This document shows, piece after piece, positions 24,058-33,079 of a stretch of 64,000 nt of DNA. A program made the position numbers and the translations under genes. Position 1 is the first letter of the stretch, and the number at the start of each line of letters is the position of its first letter. The notes beneath the pieces are model-generated. The model was not told the DNA's origin. It searched no databases and saw only the letters and a program-made list of their open reading frames with translations. The stretch is from Pseudohoeflea sp964511625 (GTDB lineage: Bacteria > Pseudomonadota > Alphaproteobacteria > Rhizobiales > Rhizobiaceae). The DNA is taken from NCBI GenBank assembly GCA_964511625.1, contig CAZEJG010000021.1:1-64000 (forward strand), written 5' to 3'.

Positions 24058-24617
24058 GCGCTCACGCCAACAGCCAGACCTTCAATCGCATCGTGGGCAT
24101 CCACAAACCCGATTGCGAGATGGTGATGCGATGCGATCCGGTCGAGGAAACGCCGTTGCCCGGCGAAGCCGAGCTCGTCGCCGCTCTCGGCTCGGAGCAG
24201 ACCGCGGAATACGCCATGGCCTGCAGGGGCATTTACGAGGACCTGCGCCGGGTGATCGGTCAGCTTGCGGGTCTGATGATCCTGGCACGCGTCACGCGCA
24301 AGATCGAGTTCGTCGAACTCGAGCAGGTCGACAACTGCACGAAACGGTGGGTGGACGCCGGAGCCCGCATCGGGGCCCTGAAGGCACCCGGTCCGGTGGC
24401 CCGGCACAAGCAGCAGATCGAGGCCGCGCACGATTTTTGCGGCCGTGTTCTGAGAACGTTCCCACAGTTGAGCTCCCGCACCGATCTCGACGCCACCTTC
24501 GATGAAATGGGGGAGCATCTCAAACAGGCCTACCAGAAACTGTCGCGGGCGAGTTCGCACGAGGCCGGGCTGGTGATGGTTGATTTTTCCAACGCGTGCT
24601 GCAGCTGCGGCCGGTAA
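24054..24617 (+). CDS. Conserved-looking hypothetical protein, cysteine-rich C-terminus
   Basis: 187 aa, not recognised. It is soluble and mostly helical by composition, without signal peptide or membrane segment. Cysteines are at 21, 27, 57, 95 and 129, with a terminal ACCSCGR cluster (182, 183, 185), suggesting metal or redox chemistry but matching no motif I know. It is a real gene: codon use fits its neighbours, its ATG overlaps the LacI stop, and a ribosome site for the next gene follows. It sits between a sugar regulator and an enzyme set, so a role in handling or sensing the substrate is possible. The coding sequence contains a LacI half-operator (24451-24464). Confidence 0.7.
   Translation: MSAHANSQTFNRIVGIHKPDCEMVMRCDPVEETPLPGEAELVAALGSEQTAEYAMACRGIYEDLRRVIGQLAGLMILARVTRKIEFVELEQVDNCTKRWVDAGARIGALKAPGPVARHKQQIEAAHDFCGRVLRTFPQLSSRTDLDATFDEMGEHLKQAYQKLSRASSHEAGLVMVDFSNACCSCGR
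24451..24464. promoter_or_regulatory. Intragenic copy of the LacI half-operator
   Basis: TGAGAACGTTCCCA carries the same 13-mer, GAGAACGTTCCCA, that makes each arm of the palindrome at 17975-18009. It lies inside the hypothetical gene, 194 bases before the metallo-hydrolase start, where it could act as an auxiliary operator, roadblock or control of an internal promoter. Confidence 0.5.
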
Positions 24618-24657
24618 TTCCGGCCACAAATTCAATCCGAAAGGGAGGAGAAAAACA

Positions 24658-25548
24658 ATGTCGGACTACTCGATCTGGGTTTGCGAATATTCCTACGTGA
24701 AGGACTATCACAAGAGCGGCGTGCTCTATGGCGCGCACAATCAGGGCTATGTGAAGCTTCCCTACTGCTATGTCGTGATCAAGGGGCGCGACCACATCGC
24801 CATGGTCGATGTCGGCTACAACGACAAGGAGTACGGCAAGCATCTGGGCGACAAGTTCGGCGTCGAGAACTGGCGCAGCCCGAAGACGGTGCTCGGCGAA
24901 ATCGGCATCAAGCCCGATGAGGTTGACACCTGCTTCATCACCCACGCCCATTTCGACCATTTCGGCAATGTCGAGGACTTCCCGAACGCAAAGTTCTACG
25001 TCCAGGAACGCGAGATCGCGAAATGGGTGTGGGCGATGTCGCTGCCGGATCGCATGCGCTGGATGATGGTTGCCGTCGACCCGGGTGACATCGTCCGGGG
25101 CGTCGATCTCGCCCGCGACAAGCGCCTGATCACGGTGGACGGTTCGCTGGAAAATGCACTTCCGGGCATCGACCTTCACGCCGCTTTCGACAGCCACACC
25201 TACGGTTCGATGTGGGTGACGGTCCGCAACGACGGCAAGGAACAGTCCGACGACACCTGGGTGCTGGCCGGTGACCTCGTCTACGTCTTCGAAAACATCG
25301 CCGGTCCCGGCGGGGCAGTCGATCTCGACGAGATCTATACGCCGGTGGGCCTCGCCGTCGGCAGCCAGACCAATCTCGTCATGGCCACCGAGGAGATGAT
25401 GAAGCAGGTCAATTACGAGTCCAAGCGCGTCATTCCGGTGCACGAGGAGCGCATCAAGGATGTGTTCCCGTCGCGTATCACCAGCGAAGGGCTTCGGATC
25501 ACCGAGATCTGCCTCGCCGACGGCGAAGCCTCCAAGGTGTCGGGATAA
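24658..25548 (+). CDS. Metallo-beta-lactamase-fold hydrolase (AHL-lactonase-like family)
   Basis: 296 aa with the dinuclear-metal motif THAHFDHFG (HxHxDH, about residues 96-103). Further ligand regions are near SHTYGSMWV, LAGDLVY and VIPVHEE. Its relatives include N-acyl-homoserine lactonases such as AttM, but also many lactonases and esterases of unknown substrate. Inside a sugar importer operon, hydrolysis of a sugar lactone is more plausible than quorum quenching. AAGGGAGGAG lies eight bases before the ATG at 24658. Its stop overlaps the next start (TAATG). Confidence 0.8.
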   Translation: MSDYSIWVCEYSYVKDYHKSGVLYGAHNQGYVKLPYCYVVIKGRDHIAMVDVGYNDKEYGKHLGDKFGVENWRSPKTVLGEIGIKPDEVDTCFITHAHFDHFGNVEDFPNAKFYVQEREIAKWVWAMSLPDRMRWMMVAVDPGDIVRGVDLARDKRLITVDGSLENALPGIDLHAAFDSHTYGSMWVTVRNDGKEQSDDTWVLAGDLVYVFENIAGPGGAVDLDEIYTPVGLAVGSQTNLVMATEEMMKQVNYESKRVIPVHEERIKDVFPSRITSEGLRITEICLADGEASKVSG

Positions 25549-26498
25549 TGGTTGCACGCACCGTAGCCATCGTCGGAGCCGGTCTGGTCGGCTCCGGATG
25601 GGCGATCGTCTTCGCGCGCTCCGGTCTGACGGTGCGTGTCTACGATCCCCAGCCGACGATCCGAGAAGGATTCCATGGCTGGGCGGAAACCTCGCTGAAG
25701 GAACTGGAGGCGGCCTCGCTGGTTGACAGTGCCGCCGAGACGCTCGCCCGCATGTCGGTCTTCGATACGCTGGAAGAGGCGCTCGACGGAGCGACCTACA
25801 TTCAGGAATCCGTTTTCGAGCGTGTCGACGTGAAGACGGAGGCATGTCTGGCCATCGACAAGGCAATGGGCCCGGCGGCGATCGTCGGTTCGTCCTCGTC
25901 CGGCATCCCGGCTTCAGCCTTCACAGAAGGCTGCGCCAACCGCGCGCGCTTCATGATCAACCATCCGGTCAATCCGCCACATCTGGTGCCGGTGGTGGAA
26001 CTCGTGCCCGCGCCGTGGACCGATCCCGACTGTGTGTCAGCCGTTCGCGACCTGATGAACGAGGTTGGTCAGGTGCCGGTTTCGCTCACCCGCGAGGTGG
26101 ATGGTTTCGTGCTCAACCGCCTCCAGGGCGCGCTGCTGAACGAGGCCTGGGCGCTCTACGAGGAGGGCTATGCCTCGATCGAGGACATCGATGCGACCGT
26201 CCGCGACGGGCTCGGTCTGCGCTGGTCCTTCATGGGGCCTTTCGAGACGATCGACCTCAACGCCCCCGGCGGGATCGCGGACTATGCCGAACGACTTGGC
26301 CCGCTTTATTTCGGGATGGGCAACAGCCGGATGGACCATCCCTGGCCACAGGAGGTCATCGGTCGCGCCGAGGCCGAGCGGCGCGTCGAACTTGATGCCG
26401 GATCACTCGCGGACCGTCGTGCCTGGCGCGACAGCCAGCTGATGAAGCTCGCCGCGTTCCGGCAGGCAAACAATCTGAAACGGAGCCCATCCTCCTGA
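25548..26498 (+). CDS. 3-hydroxyacyl-CoA-dehydrogenase family enzyme, L-gulonate 3-dehydrogenase/lambda-crystallin-like
   Basis: 316 aa. The Rossmann motif VAIVGAGLVGSGWA (residues 6-19) and the acidic residue ending the second strand (VRVYD) point to NAD. SSSSGIPASAFTEGC and INHPVNPPHLVPVVELVPAP match the lambda-crystallin / L-gulonate 3-dehydrogenase subgroup rather than fatty-acid enzymes. The C-terminal helical domain has WSFMGPFETIDLNAPGG. It should oxidise the C3 hydroxyl of a hydroxy acid, giving a beta-keto acid. It directly follows the hydrolase, suggesting lactone opening then oxidation. Carnitine dehydrogenase is a related alternative. Confidence 0.8.
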   Translation: MVARTVAIVGAGLVGSGWAIVFARSGLTVRVYDPQPTIREGFHGWAETSLKELEAASLVDSAAETLARMSVFDTLEEALDGATYIQESVFERVDVKTEACLAIDKAMGPAAIVGSSSSGIPASAFTEGCANRARFMINHPVNPPHLVPVVELVPAPWTDPDCVSAVRDLMNEVGQVPVSLTREVDGFVLNRLQGALLNEAWALYEEGYASIEDIDATVRDGLGLRWSFMGPFETIDLNAPGGIADYAERLGPLYFGMGNSRMDHPWPQEVIGRAEAERRVELDAGSLADRRAWRDSQLMKLAAFRQANNLKRSPSS

Positions 26499-26568
26499 GT
26501 GCGGCTCAATCCAGGAAATTCCGGCGACCCGCTCACCGGTGCCAGTTTGAAATGATCGGAGAACTATC

Positions 26569-27879
26569 GTGTCCATTACCCACCTCAAGCGCGGCAAGCC
26601 CGCAGATGAACGTTCCGAAGACGACGTGAAGGTCCGCTCGATCGTCGAAGGCATTCTCGACGACATCGAGAAGCGCGGTGACACGGCTGTCCGTGAACTG
26701 TCGGAGAAGTTCGACAAGTATTCGCCGCCGTCCTTCAAGCTGTCCGAAGGCGATATCGAAGGCCTGATGTCGCGGGTCTCCGATCGCGACATGGAGGACA
26801 TCAAGTTCGCGCAGGAGCAGGTGCGCAAGTTCGCCCGCGAACAGCGCAATTCCATGCTCGATATCGAGGTCGAACCGATCCCGGGCGTGATCCTGGGCCA
26901 CAAGAACATCCCGGTGCAGTCGGTGGGCTGCTACGTGCCGGGCGGCAAGTTTCCAATGGTTGCGTCCGCGCATATGTCGGTGGCGACGGCGTCCGTGGCC
27001 GAAGTGCCGCGCATCATCGCCGCCACCCCGCCCTTCAAGGGTGAACCCAACCCGGCCGTCGTCGCCGCGATGCATCTGGGCGGCGCTCACGACATCTACG
27101 TACTTGGCGGTGTCCAGGCGATCGGCGCCATGGCGCTCGGTACGGAAACCATCAAGCCTGTCGACATGCTGGTCGGACCGGGCAATGCGTTCGTCGCCGA
27201 AGCCAAGCGTCAGCTCTACGGTCGCGTCGGCATCGATCTCTTCGCCGGGCCCACCGAGACCATGGTGATCGCCGACGAGACGGTGGATGCGGAGATGTGC
27301 GCGACCGATCTTCTGGGGCAGGCCGAGCACGGCTACAACTCGCCGGCCGTTCTGGTGACCAACAGCCGCAAGCTCGCCGAAGGCACGCTGGCCGAGATCG
27401 AGCGGATCCTCGAGATACTCCCGACCGCCGAGACAGCGTCGGTGTCTTGGCGCGATTATGGCGAGGTCATTCTCTGCGACACCCACGAGGAGATGCTTGA
27501 GGTCGCCAACGACATCGCTTCCGAGCATGTGCAGGTGATGACCGATCGGGACGACTGGTATCTCGAGAACATGCACAGCTATGGTGCGCTGTTCCTCGGC
27601 CCTCGCACGAACGTGGCCAATGGCGACAAGGTGATCGGCACCAACCACACGCTGCCGACCAAGAAGGCCGGCCGCTATACCGGCGGTCTCTGGGTGGGCA
27701 AGTTCCTCAAGACCCACAGCTACCAGAAGGTGCTGACCGACGAGGCGGCGGCGATGATCGGGGCTTACGGCTCGCGCCTCTGCATCCTCGAAGGCTTCGT
27801 CGGCCATGCGGAGCAGTGCAACCTCCGCGTCCGCAGGTATGGCGGCAAGAACGTCGCCTACGGAGCGGCAGCGGAATGA
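26569..27879 (+). CDS. Histidinol-dehydrogenase-like oxidoreductase (catabolic paralog)
   Basis: 436 aa of the HisD family. The zinc and catalytic set is preserved: Q251/H254 in GQAEHGYNSPA, E319-H320 in ASEHVQV, D353 in GDKVIGTNH and H413 in GHAEQCNLR. Outside histidine operons such proteins include the sulfopropanediol dehydrogenase HpsN and other polyol or hydroxy-acid oxidisers. The location in a sugar operon and the lack of other his genes argue against histidine synthesis. The start is the GTG at 26569 with GGAGA six bases upstream. It probably oxidises an alcohol to a carboxylate in two NAD-dependent steps. Confidence 0.82.
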   Translation: MSITHLKRGKPADERSEDDVKVRSIVEGILDDIEKRGDTAVRELSEKFDKYSPPSFKLSEGDIEGLMSRVSDRDMEDIKFAQEQVRKFAREQRNSMLDIEVEPIPGVILGHKNIPVQSVGCYVPGGKFPMVASAHMSVATASVAEVPRIIAATPPFKGEPNPAVVAAMHLGGAHDIYVLGGVQAIGAMALGTETIKPVDMLVGPGNAFVAEAKRQLYGRVGIDLFAGPTETMVIADETVDAEMCATDLLGQAEHGYNSPAVLVTNSRKLAEGTLAEIERILEILPTAETASVSWRDYGEVILCDTHEEMLEVANDIASEHVQVMTDRDDWYLENMHSYGALFLGPRTNVANGDKVIGTNHTLPTKKAGRYTGGLWVGKFLKTHSYQKVLTDEAAAMIGAYGSRLCILEGFVGHAEQCNLRVRRYGGKNVAYGAAAE

Positions 27880-28634
27880 GCGTGCTCGACCGCTTTTCGC
27901 TCGCCGGCAAGCGAGCCCTGGTGACGGGAGCGGGGCGTGGCATCGGCCGCGCCATCGCGATCGCCTTCGCCGAGGCCGGCGCGGATCTCGTCCTGTGCGC
28001 GCGTACCGAAGCCGACCTTGAAGCCGTCGCTGCCGACATCGCCGCGCTCGGTCGCAAGGCCGACATCTTGGTCTGCGACGTCACCGATATCGCCGATTTC
28101 GAGGCCAAGGCGCAGGAGCTGCCGGACATCGACATCTTCTGCAACAATGCCGGGATCAACCGCCCGAAGCCCATCTTCGACGTGACGCCCGACGATTACG
28201 ATGCCGTCATGGGGATCAATCTGCGCGCCGCCTTCTTCGCGGCGCGGGCGATGTCGATGCACATGCGGGATCGCAAGATCAAGGGCTCGATCATCAACAT
28301 GTCGTCCCAGATGGGGCACACGGGGGCGGCCAACCGGACGCTCTACTGTGCCTCCAAATGGGGGATCGAGGGTTTGACGAAATCGCTCTCGATCGAACTC
28401 GGCAAGCTCGGCATCCGCGTCAACACGATCTGCCCGACCTTCATCGAAACACCAATGACCGAACCCTATTTCAAGGATCCGAACTTCAAGGATTACGCCT
28501 TGAGCAAGATCCAGCTCGGTCGCATCGGTCAGGTCGAAGACCTCATCGGCGCCGCTGTCTACCTCGCCTCGGAAGCCTCTTCGCTCGTCACCGGCAGCGC
28601 CGTGATGATCGACGGTGGCTGGACGGCCAGCTGA
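27876..28634 (+). CDS. SDR family oxidoreductase (gluconate 5-dehydrogenase-like)
   Basis: 252-aa classical short-chain dehydrogenase: VTGAGRGIGRA (about residues 16-26), NNAGIN, an MSS serine, and the active-site YCASKWG (Tyr and Lys four apart). The C-terminal GSAVMIDGGWTAS is typical. The closest general type is gluconate 5-dehydrogenase or other polyol/sugar-acid dehydrogenases; 2-dehydro products are also possible. The ATG overlaps the previous stop by four bases. It is the last gene of the LacI-controlled unit, followed by a clear terminator. Confidence 0.88.
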   Translation: MSVLDRFSLAGKRALVTGAGRGIGRAIAIAFAEAGADLVLCARTEADLEAVAADIAALGRKADILVCDVTDIADFEAKAQELPDIDIFCNNAGINRPKPIFDVTPDDYDAVMGINLRAAFFAARAMSMHMRDRKIKGSIINMSSQMGHTGAANRTLYCASKWGIEGLTKSLSIELGKLGIRVNTICPTFIETPMTEPYFKDPNFKDYALSKIQLGRIGQVEDLIGAAVYLASEASSLVTGSAVMIDGGWTAS

Positions 28635-28665
28635 CCGGCTGGAACCGCACACTTGCCCATGCTCG

Positions 28666-28696
28666 CGCCTCCGGTCTTCACCGGAGGCGTTTCTTC
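28666..28696 (+). terminator. Rho-independent terminator of the LacI-controlled operon
   Basis: CGCCTCCGGT (28666-28675) pairs with ACCGGAGGCG (28680-28689) around a CTTC tetraloop, followed by TTTCTTC. It lies 32 bases past the SDR stop and in front of the convergent PdxA2 gene. Confidence 0.85.
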
Positions 28697-28707
28697 GAGA
28701 TGTCGGG

Positions 28708-29715
<1,008 letters not shown>

Positions 29716-29743
29716 GACGAACTCCTGCACTGAACGGACTTGA

Positions 29744-29768
29744 TGCGATAACGGCGCATGCGATAACG
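29744..29768. promoter_or_regulatory. Direct repeats, candidate DeoR operator
   Basis: TGCGATAACG occurs twice, at 29744-29753 and 29759-29768, 15 bases apart, in the 181-base gap between the divergent pdxA2 and deoR genes. DeoR-family proteins often bind spaced direct repeats. A TTGACA hexamer follows at 29788-29793, with no good -10 box at standard spacing. Confidence 0.5.
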
Positions 29769-29896
29769 CCGCGCAACTGCTTCCGGATTGACATAGCGTG
29801 ATGGAAAATGGAAGAAAAATATCAAAATCTATCATCGATGAGCCGGATCGTGGTCCCGCTGACACCGCGCGAACGAATTCCGGCAAGGAGCGCAGA

Positions 29897-30679
29897 GTGC
29901 TGAAGGCGCGGCGACTGGCTCGCATCATCGAGATTCTGAGGGAGGACGGGTTTGCCTCCCTCGGCGAGATCGCCGAACGTCTGGGCACCTCGGTTTCAAC
30001 CGTGCGGCGCGATGTCGATCATCTGGCGGATATCGGCCCGGTGACGCGGACCCATGGAGGCGTCGTCCTGAATCCGGGCGAGGCCCTGAGCTTCGAGCCG
30101 GGCAGCGAAATCGCCTCGGAGATCGAATCGGATGCCAAGGCGGTGATCGGCCGCCATGCGGCCCGCTATATCGAGGCAGGGCAAACCGTTCTGTTCGACA
30201 GCGGCACCACCACCCGTGAGGTGGCCCGTGCGGCGCTTGCCCGCAAGCTCACCTTCACGGCCTTCACCAACGACGTGTCGATAGCGAGCCTGCTGTCGGC
30301 CTCCGACCGGATCGCCGTCCATGTCTTCCATGGGCGCATGCGGCCGGGATCCCACACCCTGCTCGGGGCCGAAACGGTGGCCGATATCGGACGCATGCGC
30401 GCCGATCTGGTCTTCATAGGCACCCATGCCGGTACGGTGGACGGCGTGTCGGATACCTCGACCGAGCTCGCCGCGATCAAGCGGGCCTTCCTTGCGTCGG
30501 CGGAGACGAAAATCCTCGTGGCCGACCGCACGAAGTTTCCCAAGCGTTCGCTCTGCCTGTTCGCGCGCCTGCCGGACTTCGACCGGATGATCATCGATGC
30601 CGGCATCAACTCGGAGCTGGCGAACGAACTGCGGACGCAGAATCCGTCTCTCGAACTGGCGGAGGACAACGCCGAATGA
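29897..30679 (+). CDS. DeoR/GlpR family transcriptional regulator
   Basis: 260 aa. The winged helix RLARIIEILREDGFASLGEIAERLGTSVSTVRRDVDHL is at about residues 5-42, followed by the DeoRC sugar-phosphate sensor domain (GHTLLGAET-like SHTLLGAETV, FIGTHAG and LVADRTKFPKRS). The GTG at 29897 is preferred because AAGGAG stands six bases before it; an upstream ATG at 29798 would add an unlikely 33-residue tail. It should respond to a phosphorylated C4 sugar acid and control itself, the kinase and pdxA2. The stop overlaps the kinase start by four bases. Confidence 0.88.
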   Translation: MLKARRLARIIEILREDGFASLGEIAERLGTSVSTVRRDVDHLADIGPVTRTHGGVVLNPGEALSFEPGSEIASEIESDAKAVIGRHAARYIEAGQTVLFDSGTTTREVARAALARKLTFTAFTNDVSIASLLSASDRIAVHVFHGRMRPGSHTLLGAETVADIGRMRADLVFIGTHAGTVDGVSDTSTELAAIKRAFLASAETKILVADRTKFPKRSLCLFARLPDFDRMIIDAGINSELANELRTQNPSLELAEDNAE

Positions 30680-31695
30680 CATCGCTTCGCATCGTCGCCG
30701 ACGACCTGACCGGCGCGCTGGACGCAGCCGCGCCCTTTGCCACGCCTGCGCAGCCGGTCCATCTGGCTCTCGGCGGCACGATCGAGGCAGCCAAGCAGAC
30801 GATCAGCAGCGAAAGCCGCGAGCTACCTCTCGAGAGCGCCAGAACCGCACTTCGCGCCGCTTTCGAGACGTCCCGACGCGAGACCGACGGCCGGACATTG
30901 TGGTTCAAGAAGGTCGACAGCGTGCTGCGCGGCTGGCCCGTCGAGGAAACGCTCGAACTGATGCGATGCCTCGATCTTTCGGCCTGCGTCTTCGCGCCGG
31001 CCTTTCCGGAAATGGGTCGCCGCACGGTGGACGGGTTTCACGAGGTCGTCGATCCGGAGCGGGACGGCAGCTGGTCGCCGGCGGCGATCCACGACCTGCG
31101 CGATGCCTTCGCGGCGGCCGGGGCGCCGGTGGCGATGCTGGGTGAAAGCGGGGCGACGACGGGCATCCTGATGGGGGACGCGAGCGAGCCGGGCGATCTG
31201 CGCGGTCTGGTGGCGCAGGTGCCGGGCCGCGGCGTGCTCTGGGCGGGAAGCCGCGGGCTTGCCGAAGCGCTGTGCTTTCCGCATCCGGCACTCGTCGCGC
31301 CTCCGGTCGGCGCGGTCGTCATCGGCACCAGCCACCCGGTGACGCGTCGCCAGGCCGAGCGTCTGGGCAAGGGCGACGCGAGACCGGCCGTGACGGTCAT
31401 CGACCCCGTGCCGGTATCTGCGGATCCCGCAGAGACACTCAAACGTGTCCGGCAAGAGATTGGCGCTATGGCTTCGCCGGCAGAAAAGGCACTGATTGTT
31501 GTCGGCGGCAATACGCTCGCCGCCATCCTCGACGCGGTTGATGCCCAATCGCTCGCCTGCCTCGGTGAGATCGCCCCCGGCCTGCCCCTTTCCGGGATTA
31601 GGGGCGGCCGTTTCGATGGTGTCACCCTCATCACCAAATCCGGCGGCTTTGGTGACGCCGAGCTTCTGGCGAGACTATGCGGCGGCGCAATGTAA
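30676..31695 (+). CDS. Four-carbon acid sugar kinase family protein (DUF1537)
   Basis: 339 aa. The N-terminal SLRIVADDLTGALDAAAPFA is the DUF1537 substrate-domain hallmark. KKVDSVLRGWPVEE follows, and the C-terminal nucleotide-binding part includes VVGGNTLAAIL, GIRGGRFDGVTLITKSGGFG. Proteins of this family (DtnK, OtnK) use ATP to phosphorylate D-threonate, D-erythronate or L-threonate-derived acids. It is somewhat shorter than typical members (about 420 aa), mainly in the middle, but both end motifs are intact. Cotranscribed with deoR and divergent from pdxA2, it completes the minimal two-enzyme path to DHAP. Confidence 0.85.
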   Translation: MTSLRIVADDLTGALDAAAPFATPAQPVHLALGGTIEAAKQTISSESRELPLESARTALRAAFETSRRETDGRTLWFKKVDSVLRGWPVEETLELMRCLDLSACVFAPAFPEMGRRTVDGFHEVVDPERDGSWSPAAIHDLRDAFAAAGAPVAMLGESGATTGILMGDASEPGDLRGLVAQVPGRGVLWAGSRGLAEALCFPHPALVAPPVGAVVIGTSHPVTRRQAERLGKGDARPAVTVIDPVPVSADPAETLKRVRQEIGAMASPAEKALIVVGGNTLAAILDAVDAQSLACLGEIAPGLPLSGIRGGRFDGVTLITKSGGFGDAELLARLCGGAM

Positions 31696-32019
31696 GGCAT
31701 GCCAAATGAGTGCCGCCCCCCAATAAGCGACATGGGGGGCGCTGGTCTGGCCGATCCGCCGGCCAGATTGACGGCACTGCGCATGCACATGTTGAGCATA
31801 GCCCCAGTTGGCCCGGCTTTGGCTCCGGCGTCATGCCCTTGAAACCCGCATGAATGCCGGCATCTCCCGCGCAACCTCTTGCGGGCTGTGTGGGACCGCA
31901 CAGCGCATGGACCCTCGTTCCCGCATCATCCTTCTCATGAAAACACCACAACGCCGGGGACGGCGACGGTCCCATGCGGTCTTGCCCTGAAGATCGCGGT
32001 TCGAAGGAGGAAATGCGAC
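31696..32019. other. Intergenic with one GC hairpin after the kinase
   Basis: 324 bases without a convincing gene. CGCCCCCC (31714-31721) and GGGGGGCG (31734-31741) can form an 8-bp hairpin 18 bases past the kinase stop, a possible terminator without a T-run. The remainder presumably holds the promoter of the secreted protein that follows. Confidence 0.45.
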
Positions 32020-32376
32020 ATGTCGATCCAGAGACGATCCGTACTCGCAGGCATGGCGGCAGTTTTTCTGTCGAGCCTCGCAACCGTGCCGGCACATGCC
32101 AAATCATGCGTCTATGTCGCCCGAACGCCGGACGGGAATGTCTTCGCGAGTGGAAGGGCCTCCGCCAGCAAGCAATCGACGGCCTGCAAGCGGGCACGGC
32201 GTCAATGCAACCGTCAACTCGGCTGGAAGGTGGTGACCAAAGGTCAACCGAGCGGATTGCGTCCCTGCACCGAATTGCGTCTCGGTCACGCGGAAGACAG
32301 CCCTCCCGCGGTGCCGAAGCGGACCAACGGCGGCCCTTCCAAACCCAGGCCGAACACGAGCAAGCCCGGCAACTGA
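32020..32376 (+). CDS. Small secreted protein with twin-arginine-like signal
   Basis: 118 aa, not recognised. The N-terminus IQRRSVLAGMAAVFLSSLATVPAHA is an export signal with a Tat-like RRSVLAG, cleaved probably after AHA. The mature part has cysteines in KSCVY, TACKR, RQCNR and RPCTE, so two disulfides are likely, followed by a basic, proline-rich, unstructured tail (from PPAVPKRTNGG). AAGGAGG lies nine bases before the ATG. It stands alone between catabolic operons, and nothing in its surroundings assigns a role. Confidence 0.7.
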   Translation: MSIQRRSVLAGMAAVFLSSLATVPAHAKSCVYVARTPDGNVFASGRASASKQSTACKRARRQCNRQLGWKVVTKGQPSGLRPCTELRLGHAEDSPPAVPKRTNGGPSKPRPNTSKPGN

Positions 32377-32412
32377 GAACCGGCCAACGCCCGAAGCACG
32401 TTCAGAAGCCCG

Positions 32413-33075
32413 TCAGACCTGGACCGATTGGCAGAGATGTCGGAAATAGGTCTGCGATGCGAGGATGAGGGCCTCGACGCTTTGGTTGCTGACCTCCTCG
32501 TCGTCGAGGGCGAAGGCCTGAAGGATCAGGCCGTCGATGCCGATCAGGATGAAGCGGGCCAGCGACTTCGAAACGCGCATCTTTTCCTCGTCAGACACGC
32601 CCGGCACGGTCGGGACGAAGCGGCTGTAGAAGTCGATATAAGCGTTGTACTGGAGCTCGGCGAGCCACTGGGCGTTGTTCGTCCTGAGCGCGTAGATCGT
32701 CAGTTCATACTGGGCGATCTGCCGTTCACGGGTCTTCTTGATGTAGGACCAGATGAGACGCAGAAGCTCGGCAATGCAGGCGTCGGGATCTTTCGCCAGG
32801 GCGGCCGCTTCGTAACTCACCGACATGTCGCCGATCACGTCCTCAAGCACCGCCAGCAGGATGCTCTCCTTGCTATCGAAATAGTAATGGAGCGTCGCCA
32901 GCCGCACACCGGCGCTGGCGGCGATCTTGCGGGTGGTCAGCGACTCGATCCCGTCCTTCTCCAGAGCATCGCGGGCGCCGGCAATGATGCGGTCACGGGT
33001 CGCCAGGCCCTTCTTCGTTGTCGGAACGGACGGGCTGGGCCTCTCGCTGACAGTCGGCGCCGGATCGGGGTTCAT
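32413..33075 (-). CDS. TetR family transcriptional regulator
   Basis: 220 aa. A disordered 20-residue N-terminus precedes the TetR HTH TRDRIIAGARDALEKDGIESLTTRKIAASAGVRLATLHYYFDSKESIL (about residues 26-73), and a helical ligand domain follows. It starts four bases after the stop of the amidohydrolase gene, so it closes the potABCD-amidohydrolase unit on the minus strand and probably represses it, with the transported amine or its derivative as ligand. The closest named relative in style is BetI/RutR-like regulators, but the ligand is not readable. A perfect dyad at 39014-39027 upstream of potA is a candidate site. Confidence 0.88.
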   Translation of the reverse strand: MNPDPAPTVSERPSPSVPTTKKGLATRDRIIAGARDALEKDGIESLTTRKIAASAGVRLATLHYYFDSKESILLAVLEDVIGDMSVSYEAAALAKDPDACIAELLRLIWSYIKKTRERQIAQYELTIYALRTNNAQWLAELQYNAYIDFYSRFVPTVPGVSDEEKMRVSKSLARFILIGIDGLILQAFALDDEEVSNQSVEALILASQTYFRHLCQSVQV

Positions 33076-33079
33076 TCGC

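Noticed and set aside
24658..25548. Quorum-quenching AHL lactonase
   Set aside because: The metal motif is shared by many lactonases. No luxI/luxR pair adjoins, and the operon context favours a sugar lactone.
26569..27879. Histidine biosynthesis gene hisD
   Set aside because: The family residues fit, but no other his gene is near and the gene is embedded in a sugar catabolic operon.
29788..29816. Full sigma70 promoter for deoR
   Set aside because: TTGACA is present, but no acceptable -10 sequence lies 16-18 bases downstream.
31808..31990. 60-aa open frame before the secreted protein
   Set aside because: No ribosome site, arginine-rich frame-shadow composition and no family resemblance.
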